A stretch of DNA of 64,000 bases from Yoonia maritima (GTDB lineage: Bacteria > Pseudomonadota > Alphaproteobacteria > Rhodobacterales > Rhodobacteraceae). Positions within the stretch are counted from its first letter, which is position 1, and each line of letters opens with the position of its first letter. The notes below the pieces were generated by a model. The model was not told the origin of the DNA and did not search any database. It saw only the letters and a list, made by a program, of their open reading frames with translations. The DNA lies in NCBI RefSeq assembly GCF_002933395.1, contig NZ_CM009490.1, forward strand, positions 124,001-188,000, in the 5' to 3' direction. The translations under genes and the position numbers were made by a program. Positions 26,322 through 35,071 of the stretch are shown piece after piece.

Positions 26322-27353
26322 TTATGCTTGTTCCAATGCCTCTAGTCCGCGTTGTGCAAACAGCGGGACTTTTTCTCCGGTTTTTTTCGCGCGCTCTGGG
26401 TTTGACGCGTTGCCGGTCATCCCGCGTTTACGCACGCCTTGAATGATTGCTGCCATACGAAAAAAGCAAAACGATAAGTAAAAACCAAAGTTTGCGATTT
26501 CTGGGATGCCGCGTCGGTCGCAATACTGAGCGATGAAATCACCGTCACTGGGTAACCCATGCGCGCCTCTGTCGATCCCTTCCAACCCGCGTCCTTCGGG
26601 CCCCGCAGGCATTTGCCACTGCATGATCACGGCGGCCAAATCTGCATAAGGATGACCTATTGTGGACAGCTCCCAATCTAAAACAGCCAGACAATTGGTG
26701 CCGTCTTTGGCAAACATCATATTGTCGATCCGATAGTCGCCATGCACCAATGTTCGCTGGCCGTCATCGGCGGGTATTTGGTTGTTCAGCGCGTCAATTA
26801 GCCGATCCATAGCTGGCAGTTTTTCGGTTTCAGAGGCGCGGTATTGTTTCGTCCATCGCCCGATTTGCCGTTCGAAATAATTGCCCGGCGGGCCATAGTC
26901 AGACAGCCCGCGCGCATCGATGTCGATATCGTGCAACGCAGCAAGCACACGGTTCATTTCGCGGATGACGGCACCACGGTCCGCCGATGTCAGGTCAGGT
27001 AGTGTCGGCAGGTTAAAGTTCCGGCCATCAACGTGGTCCATGATATAGAACATTGATCCGATGATGCTGTCATCCTCGCAAAGGTGGTGCATCGTGGCGA
27101 CAGGCACATCGCTGTCGGCAAGCGCCTTTTGTACGCGGTATTCGCGATCCACTGCATGTGCGGACTTGAGCAATTGTCCCGGTGGTTTTCGCCGTAGGAC
27201 AAAACGTTTCGTTGGGGTATCCAGCAGGAATGTCGGGTTTGACTGACCTTGTTGAAACTTGGAAACACTTAACGGGCCAGCAAACCCTGGTAGGTGATCT
27301 GATAGATAATCGGTGATCACCGGGATATCGAGATTTTGCGTATCGGTTGTCAT
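26322..27353 (-). CDS. ACAD10/11-type acyl-CoA kinase (APH fold)
   Basis: A 343-residue protein of the aminoglycoside-phosphotransferase fold in the ACAD10/11-associated group: FVLRRKPPGQLLKSAHAVDREYRV (51-74), catalytic loop HGDYRIDN (204-211) and metal-binding DWE (226-228). In eukaryotic ACAD11 and bacterial levulinate pathways (LvaA), such kinases phosphorylate the 4-hydroxyl of 4-hydroxyacyl-CoA, and a partner dehydrogenase removes the phosphate. Here the partner may be the 18304 gene, elsewhere in the island. It is the last gene of a six-gene unit starting at 32538. The assignment is good; the substrate is inference. Confidence 0.85.
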   Translation of the reverse strand: MTTDTQNLDIPVITDYLSDHLPGFAGPLSVSKFQQGQSNPTFLLDTPTKRFVLRRKPPGQLLKSAHAVDREYRVQKALADSDVPVATMHHLCEDDSIIGSMFYIMDHVDGRNFNLPTLPDLTSADRGAVIREMNRVLAALHDIDIDARGLSDYGPPGNYFERQIGRWTKQYRASETEKLPAMDRLIDALNNQIPADDGQRTLVHGDYRIDNMMFAKDGTNCLAVLDWELSTIGHPYADLAAVIMQWQMPAGPEGRGLEGIDRGAHGLPSDGDFIAQYCDRRGIPEIANFGFYLSFCFFRMAAIIQGVRKRGMTGNASNPERAKKTGEKVPLFAQRGLEALEQA

Positions 27354-27360
27354 CGCGTCC

Positions 27361-28002
27361 CTAACTATAACTGATCATCTTGGCCCCTTCGCCATTTGCG
27401 AAATGCGGGGTGCTGTTGAATTCGTGCAGGTGGAAACCACGGTCCGAATAAACAAAGCGGGTTATGGCTGTGTTCTTGATCTGCAAGTTCAGCGTCATCA
27501 TGTTTTCTACTGGGCCACCTAGCGTATGGGACACCATTTGACCGATCACGCCGCCAGAACTCACGACCAATACGCGTTTCGCGTCACTAGAAATTGCAAA
27601 CTGACGGGCAGCCTCAACACGGGTGGTAAAGCTGTCCCATGTTTCGGTCGGGTCGGGTATTTCGCCACGCATCCACGCATGGACAGTTTCGCGCAAAAGC
27701 CGGAAATGCGCCTTGCGGTCATCGGACGATATTTTGGTATTACTGCGGGCCCTTAGCAGGTCTTGAAAATCATATTCGTTGAACCCCGCATGGCGTTCTG
27801 GATCGATAGCAAAACCCATAGCCGCGAGCGTATCGACCTGCCGGGTCAATGTGCCTGAAATGACCCGGTCAGGTGTCCAGCCGGACGCCCGCAAAGTATC
27901 CCCAATCAGGGTTGCCTGCTGGTGCCCCAACGCGGATAGCGCATCATAATTTGCCGCCCCAAAGGACGCTTGGCCGTGTCTGATGATCAACAACTCAGCC
28001 AT
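27361..28002 (-). CDS. Histidine phosphatase (phosphoglycerate mutase-like) family protein
   Basis: A 213-residue cytoplasmic protein with the RHG catalytic motif at residues 8-10 (LIIRHGQASFG), SGTLTRQVDTL as the second Arg segment, and VLVVSSGGVIG near the C-terminus, where the family usually has a second His (SHGG). Here it reads SSGG, so a key catalytic histidine may be replaced. It lies between a nitronate monooxygenase and the kinase, overlapping the former by eight bases. It may act on a phosphorylated intermediate made by the kinase, which is speculation. Confidence 0.8.
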   Translation of the reverse strand: MAELLIIRHGQASFGAANYDALSALGHQQATLIGDTLRASGWTPDRVISGTLTRQVDTLAAMGFAIDPERHAGFNEYDFQDLLRARSNTKISSDDRKAHFRLLRETVHAWMRGEIPDPTETWDSFTTRVEAARQFAISSDAKRVLVVSSGGVIGQMVSHTLGGPVENMMTLNLQIKNTAITRFVYSDRGFHLHEFNSTPHFANGEGAKMISYS

Positions 28003-29005
28003 CGAATTCCGCCACCAATGCCTGTCCGGCTGCGTGATATTCGCGGTCTATCCGGTTGATAAGGTTTGCGACATCAGTGACGTTACTAACCGCACCGATA
28101 CCTTGGCCTGAACCCCAGACGTCTTTCCAAGCCTTGGGTTTGGCAGCGCCATCGGCAAAGCTCATGCTATCTTGGGTGCCATGGGGCAGATGATCGGCGT
28201 CTAGTCCCGCCCGCGTGATGGATGGTTTCAGATAGTTGCCTGTCACACCGGTAAAGAGTGACGAAGTGATAATATCTTCGGCCCCACAATCAGTGACCAT
28301 TTGTTTGTGGTCGCTTGTGGCGTTCGCCTCTGTCGTGGCGATAAAGGGCGATCCCATATAGCCAAGGTCGGCCCCCATCGCACGCGCGGCGAGCAGGCTT
28401 TGGCCCGTCGCAATGGACCCAGACAAAAGAAGTGGGCCGTGAAACCAGCTGCGGATTTCACTAATCAGCGCCAATGGCGACTGTGCGCCTGTATGCCCAC
28501 CTGCGCCAGCCGCAACGGCGATCAGCCCATCGGCACCTTTGTCGATCGCTTTGTGGGCGAAGGTGTTATTGATCACATCGTGCAGCACAATACCGCCACA
28601 GCTACGCGCTGCATCGTTCACTTCGGGGCGGGCACCTAATGATGTGATCCAAATCGGGACACGCCATTTTGTACAAATCTCAAGGTCGCGTTCCAATCTC
28701 GTGTTTGAGCGATGCACAATCTGATTCACCGCAAACGGTGCTGCCGGCGTATCTGGGTTTGCTTGGTTGTAGCGATCAAGTTCTTCTGTGATCTGGCGCA
28801 GCCAAATGTCCAACATCGGCGGTTCGCTGTTATCTTCGCGCGCATTCAACGCTGGAAATGATCCCACGATCCCGGCCTTGCATTGCGCAAAGACCAATTC
28901 AGGACCCGAAATGATAAATAGCGGTGCCGACACCAGAGGAATCCGCAACCCTTGTAGGGCTGCGGGTAAATGGCTGTCGTCACGATTGGATGTAATCCGT
29001 GCCAT
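27995..29005 (-). CDS. Nitronate monooxygenase family flavoprotein
   Basis: A 336-residue FMN-dependent TIM-barrel protein of the 2-nitropropane dioxygenase group: IPLVSAPLFIISGPELV, VGSFPALNARED and AGAGGHTGAQSP with the conserved His. In catabolic islands such genes often protect against nitroalkanes or act as enoyl-CoA reductases; the role here is unknown. The start is the ATG at 29005, which overlaps the thiolase stop by one base (TGATG); an upstream in-frame leader inside the thiolase gene is rejected. Confidence 0.85.
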   Translation of the reverse strand: MARITSNRDDSHLPAALQGLRIPLVSAPLFIISGPELVFAQCKAGIVGSFPALNAREDNSEPPMLDIWLRQITEELDRYNQANPDTPAAPFAVNQIVHRSNTRLERDLEICTKWRVPIWITSLGARPEVNDAARSCGGIVLHDVINNTFAHKAIDKGADGLIAVAAGAGGHTGAQSPLALISEIRSWFHGPLLLSGSIATGQSLLAARAMGADLGYMGSPFIATTEANATSDHKQMVTDCGAEDIITSSLFTGVTGNYLKPSITRAGLDADHLPHGTQDSMSFADGAAKPKAWKDVWGSGQGIGAVSNVTDVANLINRIDREYHAAGQALVAEFDG

Positions 29006-30201
29006 CAAAAGATTTCGAACAGACCGGCAGCACCCATGCCGCCACCGACACACATGGTTACGACGGCGTATTTCACGCCACGGCGTTTGCCTTCGATCAG
29101 GGCATGACCCGCCATGCGCGCGCCGGACATGCCATAAGGGTGACCGATCGAAATCGCGCCGCCATTCACGTTAAGGATTTCGTCAGGAATACCCAGTTGA
29201 TCACGGCTATAAAGAACCTGAACGGCGAAGGCTTCGTTCAGTTCCCACAGGCCGATATCGTCCATCTTTAGGCCATGCGCCTTAAGCAGTTTGGGCACGG
29301 CAAAGACCGGACCAATGCCCATCTCATCGGGTTCACACCCGGCCGCAGTGATGCCAACACAGCGCCCTAGTGGGGTTGAACCGTTCTTGGCCGCGAATTT
29401 CTCTTCCATGATGACCATCGCTGAACCACCGTCAGATAGCTGGCTCGCGTTACCGGCGGTGATGTGTTTGCCTTCTTTGATGTGGATGCCGTCCTTAAAG
29501 ACGGGATCCAGCGACGCAAGGCTTTCTGCGGTGGTCGCAGGGCGGTTGCCTTCGTCCTTGGTTAGCGTGACCTCTTCTTCGAACCATTCACCGGTTTCGC
29601 GGTTTTCAACCTTTTTGATCGTGGTCATCGGGACAATTTCGTCGTCGAATTTTCCAGCCTGTTGCGCGGCGTGGGTGCGTGCCTGCGATTGTGCGGCGTA
29701 AGCATCCTGATATTCGCGCGAAAGGCCGTAGCGTTCGCCAACCGTTTCAGCCGTTTCAAGCATGGACATATAGGCTTCGGGTTTGTTTGCGATCAGCCAT
29801 GGGTCAGTGCCGCCCCGGAATTCTTTGTTTTGCACCATTGAAACGCTTTCGACGCCGCCGCCGATCACAACATCCATTCCATCCATTGCTACCTGTTTGC
29901 ACGCGGTGCCAATGGCCATCAGCCCAGACGCACATTGGCGATCAATCGACATGCCGCCGACGGTCACAGGCAGCCCGGCACGCAATGCGGCACGCCGCCC
30001 GATGTTTCCGCCTTGGACGCCCTGCTGCAATGACGCGCCGAAAATGCTATCTTCGATCAGGGCAGGGTCAACGTTCGCACGCTGCACGGCGTTAGTAATA
30101 GCATGGGCCGCAAGAGCAGTGGGTGTGGTCGCGTTGAACGCACCACGGAATGCTTTCCCGATCGGTGTTCGGGTGGTCGAGACGATAACTGCGTTACGCA
30201 T
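29005..30201 (-). CDS. Acetyl-CoA acyltransferase (thiolase)
   Basis: A 398-residue thiolase that cleaves 3-oxoacyl-CoA. The catalytic Cys lies in DRQCASGLM (about residue 89), the His in [14 protein letters not shown] and the second Cys in MCVGGGMG, all as expected for the FadA group. It belongs to the minus-strand unit led by two acyl-CoA dehydrogenases. It is a different paralogue from the thiolase at 36570. Length and motifs are complete, so it should be active. Confidence 0.93.
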   Translation of the reverse strand: MRNAVIVSTTRTPIGKAFRGAFNATTPTALAAHAITNAVQRANVDPALIEDSIFGASLQQGVQGGNIGRRAALRAGLPVTVGGMSIDRQCASGLMAIGTACKQVAMDGMDVVIGGGVESVSMVQNKEFRGGTDPWLIANKPEAYMSMLETAETVGERYGLSREYQDAYAAQSQARTHAAQQAGKFDDEIVPMTTIKKVENRETGEWFEEEVTLTKDEGNRPATTAESLASLDPVFKDGIHIKEGKHITAGNASQLSDGGSAMVIMEEKFAAKNGSTPLGRCVGITAAGCEPDEMGIGPVFAVPKLLKAHGLKMDDIGLWELNEAFAVQVLYSRDQLGIPDEILNVNGGAISIGHPYGMSGARMAGHALIEGKRRGVKYAVVTMCVGGGMGAAGLFEIF

Positions 30202-30260
30202 AGAGTGTTCCTTTGTCCGTCAAAAAATGGCTGCAACAGGCCGCTGATCTGTGTGATTGA

Positions 30261-31367
30261 TCAGAATCCGCGAAGCCTTGCGATTTGTTCGGCGTGGTAG
30301 CCGTAGTCACCCAGCCATTCGGCTGCAACGCGGGCGCGTTTCATGTAAAACCCCATGTCGAATTCATCGGTCATGCCAATGCCGCCATGCATTTGAACAC
30401 CTTCGACGACGGCAAGTTTCGCCGTGCGGATGGCACGTGCTTTGGCAAGCGAAACAGCAAGCGTGGCGTCGCAAGGGTTTTCATCAAGCGCGCGTCCAGC
30501 GTTGAGTACAGCAGATGTGGTCACCTCGGTTTCGCACCACAAATGCGCGGCGCGGTGTTGAAGCGCCTGAAAGCTGCTGATTTTAACGCCAAACTGGCTG
30601 CGTTCTTTTAGGTAGCTAACGGTCATATCCATCGCGGCAGTCGCAAGCCCGATGGTTTCAGCTGCAAGCGCGGCTTGCCCTGCCGCCAGCGCTGGCTGCA
30701 AAACGGACATCGCATCATTGATCGTGCCGACGATGTCATCACCCGTGGCCGCAACATTATCAAAACTAAGTGCCGCCGCATTGCGGCTATCGATCATGTT
30801 GTTTTGGGTCGTCGTTAACCCGGCGCTGTTGGCCGCTATATCGAATAGGGTTAGTCCGCCATCGGTGCGCGCCAGAACCAGCACACGATCTGCAAGACCA
30901 CCATCGACGACAAAGGCCTTGTGCCCATTCAGCTGGAAACCGTTGCCGTCTGCAGTCGCCATCAACTGCGTGTTCTCTGGGGCGAACTTCGCGTGTTCGT
31001 CGATTGCGAGCGCATAAATGGATTGCCCACTGGCAATCGCCCGCATTGCAAGGGTGGCACCTGCTTGTCGCAAGGCCGTTGCAGCAATGACTGCTGTGGA
31101 TAGGAAAGGGCTAGTCGCCAACGTCTTTCCCATTTCCTGGGCAAGCACACAGGCAGCCGAAAATCCCATGTCGCTTCCGCCAGCGTCTTCTGGGATTAAA
31201 ATACCGGCCCAGCCCATCGCGACCATTTGTGTCCAAAGTACCGGATCATGGATTTCACCAGCGTCACGCAGTTTGCGCAAGTGTCCGACAGGGGCCGCGT
31301 CATCAAGAAAACCTCGCGCCATTTCGGCCAGCATGGTTTCCTCTTCGGTTCTGACGAGTTTTGCCAT
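30261..31367 (-). CDS. Acyl-CoA dehydrogenase, beta-type partner subunit
   Basis: A 368-residue acyl-CoA dehydrogenase fold protein with N-terminal RGFLDDAAPVGHLRKL and C-terminal QMHGGIGMTDEFDMGFYMKRA. It lacks a typical C-terminal IEGGTSE segment, which its neighbour at 31378 has. Such unequal pairs form heterotetramers (alpha2beta2) in steroid and cyclic-acid degradation, where each subunit supplies part of the flavin site. The two genes are ten bases apart. The substrate is unknown; bulky or branched acyl-CoA is typical for these pairs. Confidence 0.85.
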   Translation of the reverse strand: MAKLVRTEEETMLAEMARGFLDDAAPVGHLRKLRDAGEIHDPVLWTQMVAMGWAGILIPEDAGGSDMGFSAACVLAQEMGKTLATSPFLSTAVIAATALRQAGATLAMRAIASGQSIYALAIDEHAKFAPENTQLMATADGNGFQLNGHKAFVVDGGLADRVLVLARTDGGLTLFDIAANSAGLTTTQNNMIDSRNAAALSFDNVAATGDDIVGTINDAMSVLQPALAAGQAALAAETIGLATAAMDMTVSYLKERSQFGVKISSFQALQHRAAHLWCETEVTTSAVLNAGRALDENPCDATLAVSLAKARAIRTAKLAVVEGVQMHGGIGMTDEFDMGFYMKRARVAAEWLGDYGYHAEQIARLRGF

Positions 31368-31377
31368 TGCTGTGGTC

Positions 31378-32538
31378 CTATTTCAGATCAAGAACGCGGC
31401 GCGCGATGATGCCAAGCATCACTTCGGATGTGCCGCCTTCGATTGAATTTGCTTTGGTGCGTAGCCACGGGGCGGCAAGGCCAGCATCCCAATCCAACGC
31501 ATCACTGCCGTTTGCGGACATGATCAGTTCGTGCCGCGTCTTGTTCAGTTCGGTCCCCATGTATTTCAACATGGCCGACGCATGGCCTGTGCCTTGGCCA
31601 GTCAAGGATTGATCCTTGTAACGGTCAATGGTCAGCGAAATGGCAAGTGCATCTATTTCGGCGTCCATTGCTTGGGCGCGCAGTGATGTATCGGTCAGCC
31701 CGTCGGGATACGCATCAGCGATAACAGCCCCCAGCGCACGTCCACCCGACACGCCCGTGCCGCCGCCTGAAATCATCTCGCGTTCATGGGTCAACAGGTA
31801 CTTGGCAACATCCCAGCCGCGGTTCACATCGCCGACGACGTGACCTTTGGGTACTTTGACATCATCAAAGAAGGTTTCGCAAAACGGCGAGCTGCCAGAG
31901 ATAAGCCGGATTGGTTTCGTGCTGACGCCTTTGGCTGCCATATCGATCAACAAGAACGAAATGCCTTTGTGTTTGGGCGCGTCTTTGTCCGTGCGGACAA
32001 GCGCAAAGATGGCATCGGCCTTATCTGCGTAAGACGTCCAAATCTTCTGCCCGTTAACCAGCCAATGATCGCCCATGTCCTCGCATTTGGTCTGCACACT
32101 GGCGAGGTCAGACCCCGCGCCCGGTTCTGAATAGCCCTGACACCATCGTATTTCGCCTCGCGCAATGGGCGGAAGGTAGGTTTCTTTTTGTTCATGCGTT
32201 CCGAAGTTCAACAACGCAGGCCCCAGCATCCAGATGCCAAAGCTTTGAAGCGGTAGGCGGGCGTTTATGCGCGCTAGCTCTTCGCGGTAAATCTTCTCGC
32301 GTGTGCGCTCTAACCCTGCGCCGCCGTATTCGCGCGGCCACGTCGGGACCGTCAGCCCAAGGGCAGACGCGCGTTCCAGCCAGATTTGCTGCGCATCTGA
32401 TTCATAAGCCCAGTTTTTGCCGCCCCAGCAGATATGATCTGGGGTGTTTTGACCGTCGCGCATTTCGACAGGGCAGTTGTCATCCAACCACATGCGAATC
32501 GCGGACCTGAATGCGTTGGGATCCGTAATATCTAACAT
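31378..32538 (-). CDS. Acyl-CoA dehydrogenase, alpha-type partner subunit
   Basis: A 386-residue acyl-CoA dehydrogenase: QGYSEPGAGSDLASVQTKCE (flavin-binding segment), WLVNGQKIWTSYADKAD, and SIEGGTSEVMLGIIARRVL at the C-terminus. It pairs with the 30261 gene. Its ATG follows GGGGAGG and it is the first gene of the minus-strand unit, divergent from the quinone oxidoreductase gene at 32680. The promoter region between them carries IclR-type half-sites. Confidence 0.88.
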   Translation of the reverse strand: MLDITDPNAFRSAIRMWLDDNCPVEMRDGQNTPDHICWGGKNWAYESDAQQIWLERASALGLTVPTWPREYGGAGLERTREKIYREELARINARLPLQSFGIWMLGPALLNFGTHEQKETYLPPIARGEIRWCQGYSEPGAGSDLASVQTKCEDMGDHWLVNGQKIWTSYADKADAIFALVRTDKDAPKHKGISFLLIDMAAKGVSTKPIRLISGSSPFCETFFDDVKVPKGHVVGDVNRGWDVAKYLLTHEREMISGGGTGVSGGRALGAVIADAYPDGLTDTSLRAQAMDAEIDALAISLTIDRYKDQSLTGQGTGHASAMLKYMGTELNKTRHELIMSANGSDALDWDAGLAAPWLRTKANSIEGGTSEVMLGIIARRVLDLK

Positions 32539-32583
32539 TTATTCCTCCCCGGTCGTCATATGTGCGATCAGCGTCAGCATATA

Positions 32584-32610
32584 TTTCGCATAGCAGAATT
32601 GCATTTCGCA
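32584..32610. promoter_or_regulatory. IclR-type half-sites in the divergent 32.6 kb promoter
   Basis: TTTCGCA occurs at 32584-32590 and again at 32604-32610, 20 bases apart. On the minus strand, 32610-32592 reads TGCGAAATGCAATTCTGCT, an imperfect match to the 19-base palindrome. A possible -35 TTGACA (32617-32622) follows on the plus strand. The site serves two divergent units. Confidence 0.55.
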
Positions 32611-32640
32611 AAATGATTGACAACCCGATTATCTTTCGAT

Positions 32641-32654
32641 GTTGTGCAAAACTG
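32641..32654 (+). promoter_or_regulatory. GTTGTGCAAAACTG element shared with the livK promoter
   Basis: This 14-base sequence occurs here and, in the same orientation to its gene, upstream of livK. It lies 25 bases before the ATG at 32680. A second regulator or promoter element is possible; the true role is not known. Confidence 0.45.
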
Positions 32655-32679
32655 AAATTCCCGAGGAGGAGACAGCCCG

Positions 32680-33678
32680 ATGAAAGCGATGCTTAGCAAA
32701 GAACCCGGTGGCCCTGAAATGTTGGAAATGACGGAACTGCCGACGCCGGAACCGAAAGCGGGCGAGCTTTTGATCAAGGTGCATGCGGCTGGTGTGAACT
32801 TTCCAGATACGCTGATTATTAGGGACCTATATCAGTTCAAACCGCAGCGCCCCTTTGCCCCGGGTGGCGAAGTAAGCGGCGAAATAATGACCATCGGTGA
32901 AGGCGTCACTGGGTTTACCATCGGGGAACGGGTGCTCGCGTTAACGGGTCACGGCGCATTTGCCACACATATGACATTAGAGGCTGCCCGCGCGGTCAAA
33001 GTACCTGACGCGATGCCGTCTGCAGATGCCGCATGCTTTATCTTTACTTACGGCACATCCCACCACGCCCTAAAAGATCGCGCGCAAATCAAACCCGGCG
33101 AAACGCTGTTGATTTTGGGTGCCGCAGGTGGTGTTGGTGCTGCTGCTATTGAATTGGGCAAAGCGGCAGGCGCCACGGTGATCGCCGCGGTCTCGACCGA
33201 AGATAAGGCTGCGTTCTGCAAATCTATTGGTGCAGATCATACGATCATCTATCCACGCGACATGGATCGTGATGCGCAGCGGGCGTTTTCTACCAAGATC
33301 AAAGAACTGTCAGGCGGCGACGGTGTAGATGTCGTTTACGATGCCGTTGGCGGCGATTACGCCGAACCAGCGTTGCGCGCTATTGGCTGGCAGGGACGGT
33401 ATCTGGTTGTTGGTTTTCCTGCGGGCATTCCAAAACTGCCGCTAAATCTGCCGCTTTTGAAAGGCAGCCAGATTATGGGGGTCTTTTGGGGGGCGGCTGT
33501 CCGGCGCGATCCAAAAGGCCATGCAGAAAACATGGGTGATCTGTTTCGCTTATATGCGGAAGGTAAAATTCGGCCGCACATTCACGCCAGTTATCCGCTT
33601 GCACAGGCGGGCGATGCGATCAACATGATGTCGGACCGCAAGGCAATGGGCAAAGTCATCGTAAAAGTCGCTGAATAA
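32680..33678 (+). CDS. Quinone oxidoreductase-like (zinc-independent MDR) protein
   Basis: A 332-residue medium-chain dehydrogenase/reductase of the NADPH:quinone oxidoreductase group. It has LGAAGGVGAAAIELGKAAGA for NADP binding, an N-terminal GroES-like domain (NFPDTLIIRDLYQFKPQRPFAPG) and no zinc-site cysteines. It may reduce an enoyl or enone intermediate. The start is supported by AGGAGGAG before the ATG. It leads the short plus-strand unit with the MaoC gene. Confidence 0.88.
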   Translation: MKAMLSKEPGGPEMLEMTELPTPEPKAGELLIKVHAAGVNFPDTLIIRDLYQFKPQRPFAPGGEVSGEIMTIGEGVTGFTIGERVLALTGHGAFATHMTLEAARAVKVPDAMPSADAACFIFTYGTSHHALKDRAQIKPGETLLILGAAGGVGAAAIELGKAAGATVIAAVSTEDKAAFCKSIGADHTIIYPRDMDRDAQRAFSTKIKELSGGDGVDVVYDAVGGDYAEPALRAIGWQGRYLVVGFPAGIPKLPLNLPLLKGSQIMGVFWGAAVRRDPKGHAENMGDLFRLYAEGKIRPHIHASYPLAQAGDAINMMSDRKAMGKVIVKVAE

Positions 33679-33701
33679 TCGACACTGTTGAAGGAAGTGA
33701 A

Positions 33702-34169
33702 ATGTCTGCAATCGCAAGGTCCTTGGCCGCGTCTGAACCGTTGATCAGTCAAGAAGTCGCTGTCTCTGATTGGGTGTTGGTTGATCAGGCGCGTATAGAT
33801 GCCTTTGCGGCTGCAACGTTGGATCACCAGTGGATACACACCGACCCAGATCGCGCTGCGCAAACGCCGTTCGGTGGCACGATCGCGCATGGGTTTTTGA
33901 CATTGTCATTGGCCGCCCATTTTGCGCAGTCTTCGCTACCGTCGTCCAAAGAGAGCGTGATGGGCGTGAACTATGGTTTTGACAAAATCCGCTTTCTGGC
34001 GCCCGTCCGCGCTGGGTCGCGATTGCGTGGGCGGTTTACGCTAAACAATGTGATAAAGCGTAAGCCGACCGAATTGCTCAAAACCCACACGTTGACCATA
34101 GACATCGAAGGAGCAGAAATCCCCGCCCTGACCGCGGTTTGGTTGGGGCTCACGATTTTCAGCGATTAG
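33702..34169 (+). CDS. MaoC-type enoyl-CoA hydratase
   Basis: A 155-residue hot-dog-fold hydratase. The hydratase-2 motif is present: Asp in ATLDHQWIHTDPDRA and His in TIAHGFLTLSL. It probably hydrates a trans-2-enoyl-CoA to the (R)-3-hydroxy form, the opposite stereochemistry to crotonases, so the island may handle both isomers. It follows the quinone oxidoreductase gene by 23 bases and converges with the second iclR gene, whose stop is six bases away. Confidence 0.87.
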   Translation: MSAIARSLAASEPLISQEVAVSDWVLVDQARIDAFAAATLDHQWIHTDPDRAAQTPFGGTIAHGFLTLSLAAHFAQSSLPSSKESVMGVNYGFDKIRFLAPVRAGSRLRGRFTLNNVIKRKPTELLKTHTLTIDIEGAEIPALTAVWLGLTIFSD

Positions 34170-34175
34170 ATCAGA

Positions 34176-34901
34176 TTATTGCGACAGCCCAAGCATCACT
34201 TTGAGCGCGTTTACCTTCGCGATCAGTTTGGGACCCACTTCGTCATGTATCCGGTCATTGTCCATTTCATCCATGCCAGCGCCGCATAGAAACGCAAAGG
34301 GCAGGCCGGTTTGGTCGGGTACAAAAGGTACGGCGCAGGCGTTCACCTCGGCGTTCCAGCCGCCCAGCGATGTGACATAGCCCTTGATGATCAGCGCTTG
34401 GCGATCCTCAAAGGTTAATGGCAGGTCATCGGGTTTTGGTGTCGCAAATGCTTTAATCGCGCGACCTGGTGCACTGCGATCCATTGGAAGCCGGTGACCT
34501 TCTTGCAACCAGATTGCAGGGCGTTCCAAGGGCCGCCAGACCCGCGCCAACATCACCGCATCACCATCTTGGACACCTACCGCGACCAGTGCAGAAATAT
34601 CATTAGCCAGTTCTTGCATCAAAGCGTCCGCGAGAGACAAGAATGAAAACCCTTCGCGGGCGGTGTACCCAAGCGCAATCGCTGCAGGTCCCAAACGGAA
34701 CGATTCGGACGGTTGGAGCTGTACAAGAAATCCATGTTTCGCGAGCGTGTAGGTCATTCGCGAAACCGTCGAAGAATGTATGCCAGTACGCCGGGCAATT
34801 TCGCGATTCCCAAGTGATGCGTCTTTTTGGCTGAACGCGCGCAATACCTGCAAACCCTTAGCCAGCGTTGACGCATATCGTCTATCAGTTTCGTCGACCA
34901 C
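34176..34901 (-). CDS. IclR-family transcriptional regulator (second)
   Basis: A 241-residue regulator with winged HTH (ASTLAKGLQVLRAF, NREIARRTGIHSSTVSRMTYTL) and an IclR effector domain. It shares the family layout with the first IclR but diverges through the effector domain, so it probably senses another ligand. It is divergent from the nine-gene acyl-CoA unit at 35072, with a perfect palindrome between them (34985-35007), the expected arrangement for autoregulation and control of that unit. Confidence 0.92.
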   Translation of the reverse strand: MVDETDRRYASTLAKGLQVLRAFSQKDASLGNREIARRTGIHSSTVSRMTYTLAKHGFLVQLQPSESFRLGPAAIALGYTAREGFSFLSLADALMQELANDISALVAVGVQDGDAVMLARVWRPLERPAIWLQEGHRLPMDRSAPGRAIKAFATPKPDDLPLTFEDRQALIIKGYVTSLGGWNAEVNACAVPFVPDQTGLPFAFLCGAGMDEMDNDRIHDEVGPKLIAKVNALKVMLGLSQ

Positions 34902-34984
34902 TTAATTTCCTTCGCAAAAACGTGCGTGCGGCCCACCTTACCTGTCTGAACAAAGCGGGTGAAGCACTTGCTCATCTTATTCAA

Positions 34985-35007
34985 AGTGCTTTACATAGTA
35001 AAGCACT
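34985..35007. promoter_or_regulatory. Perfect palindrome, probable operator of the second IclR
   Basis: Two exact ten-base arms (AGTGCTTTAC and its complement) surround ATA. It lies 84 bases upstream of the second iclR start and 65 bases upstream of the ligase gene. It is unrelated to the TGCGAAA family of sites, supporting a different regulator. Confidence 0.75.
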
Positions 35008-35071
35008 GCACTGCATGTTGACGCAACGTGCTACGTGTGTATGTTTCTCCTTAAGGGGAGAACATTTGGCC

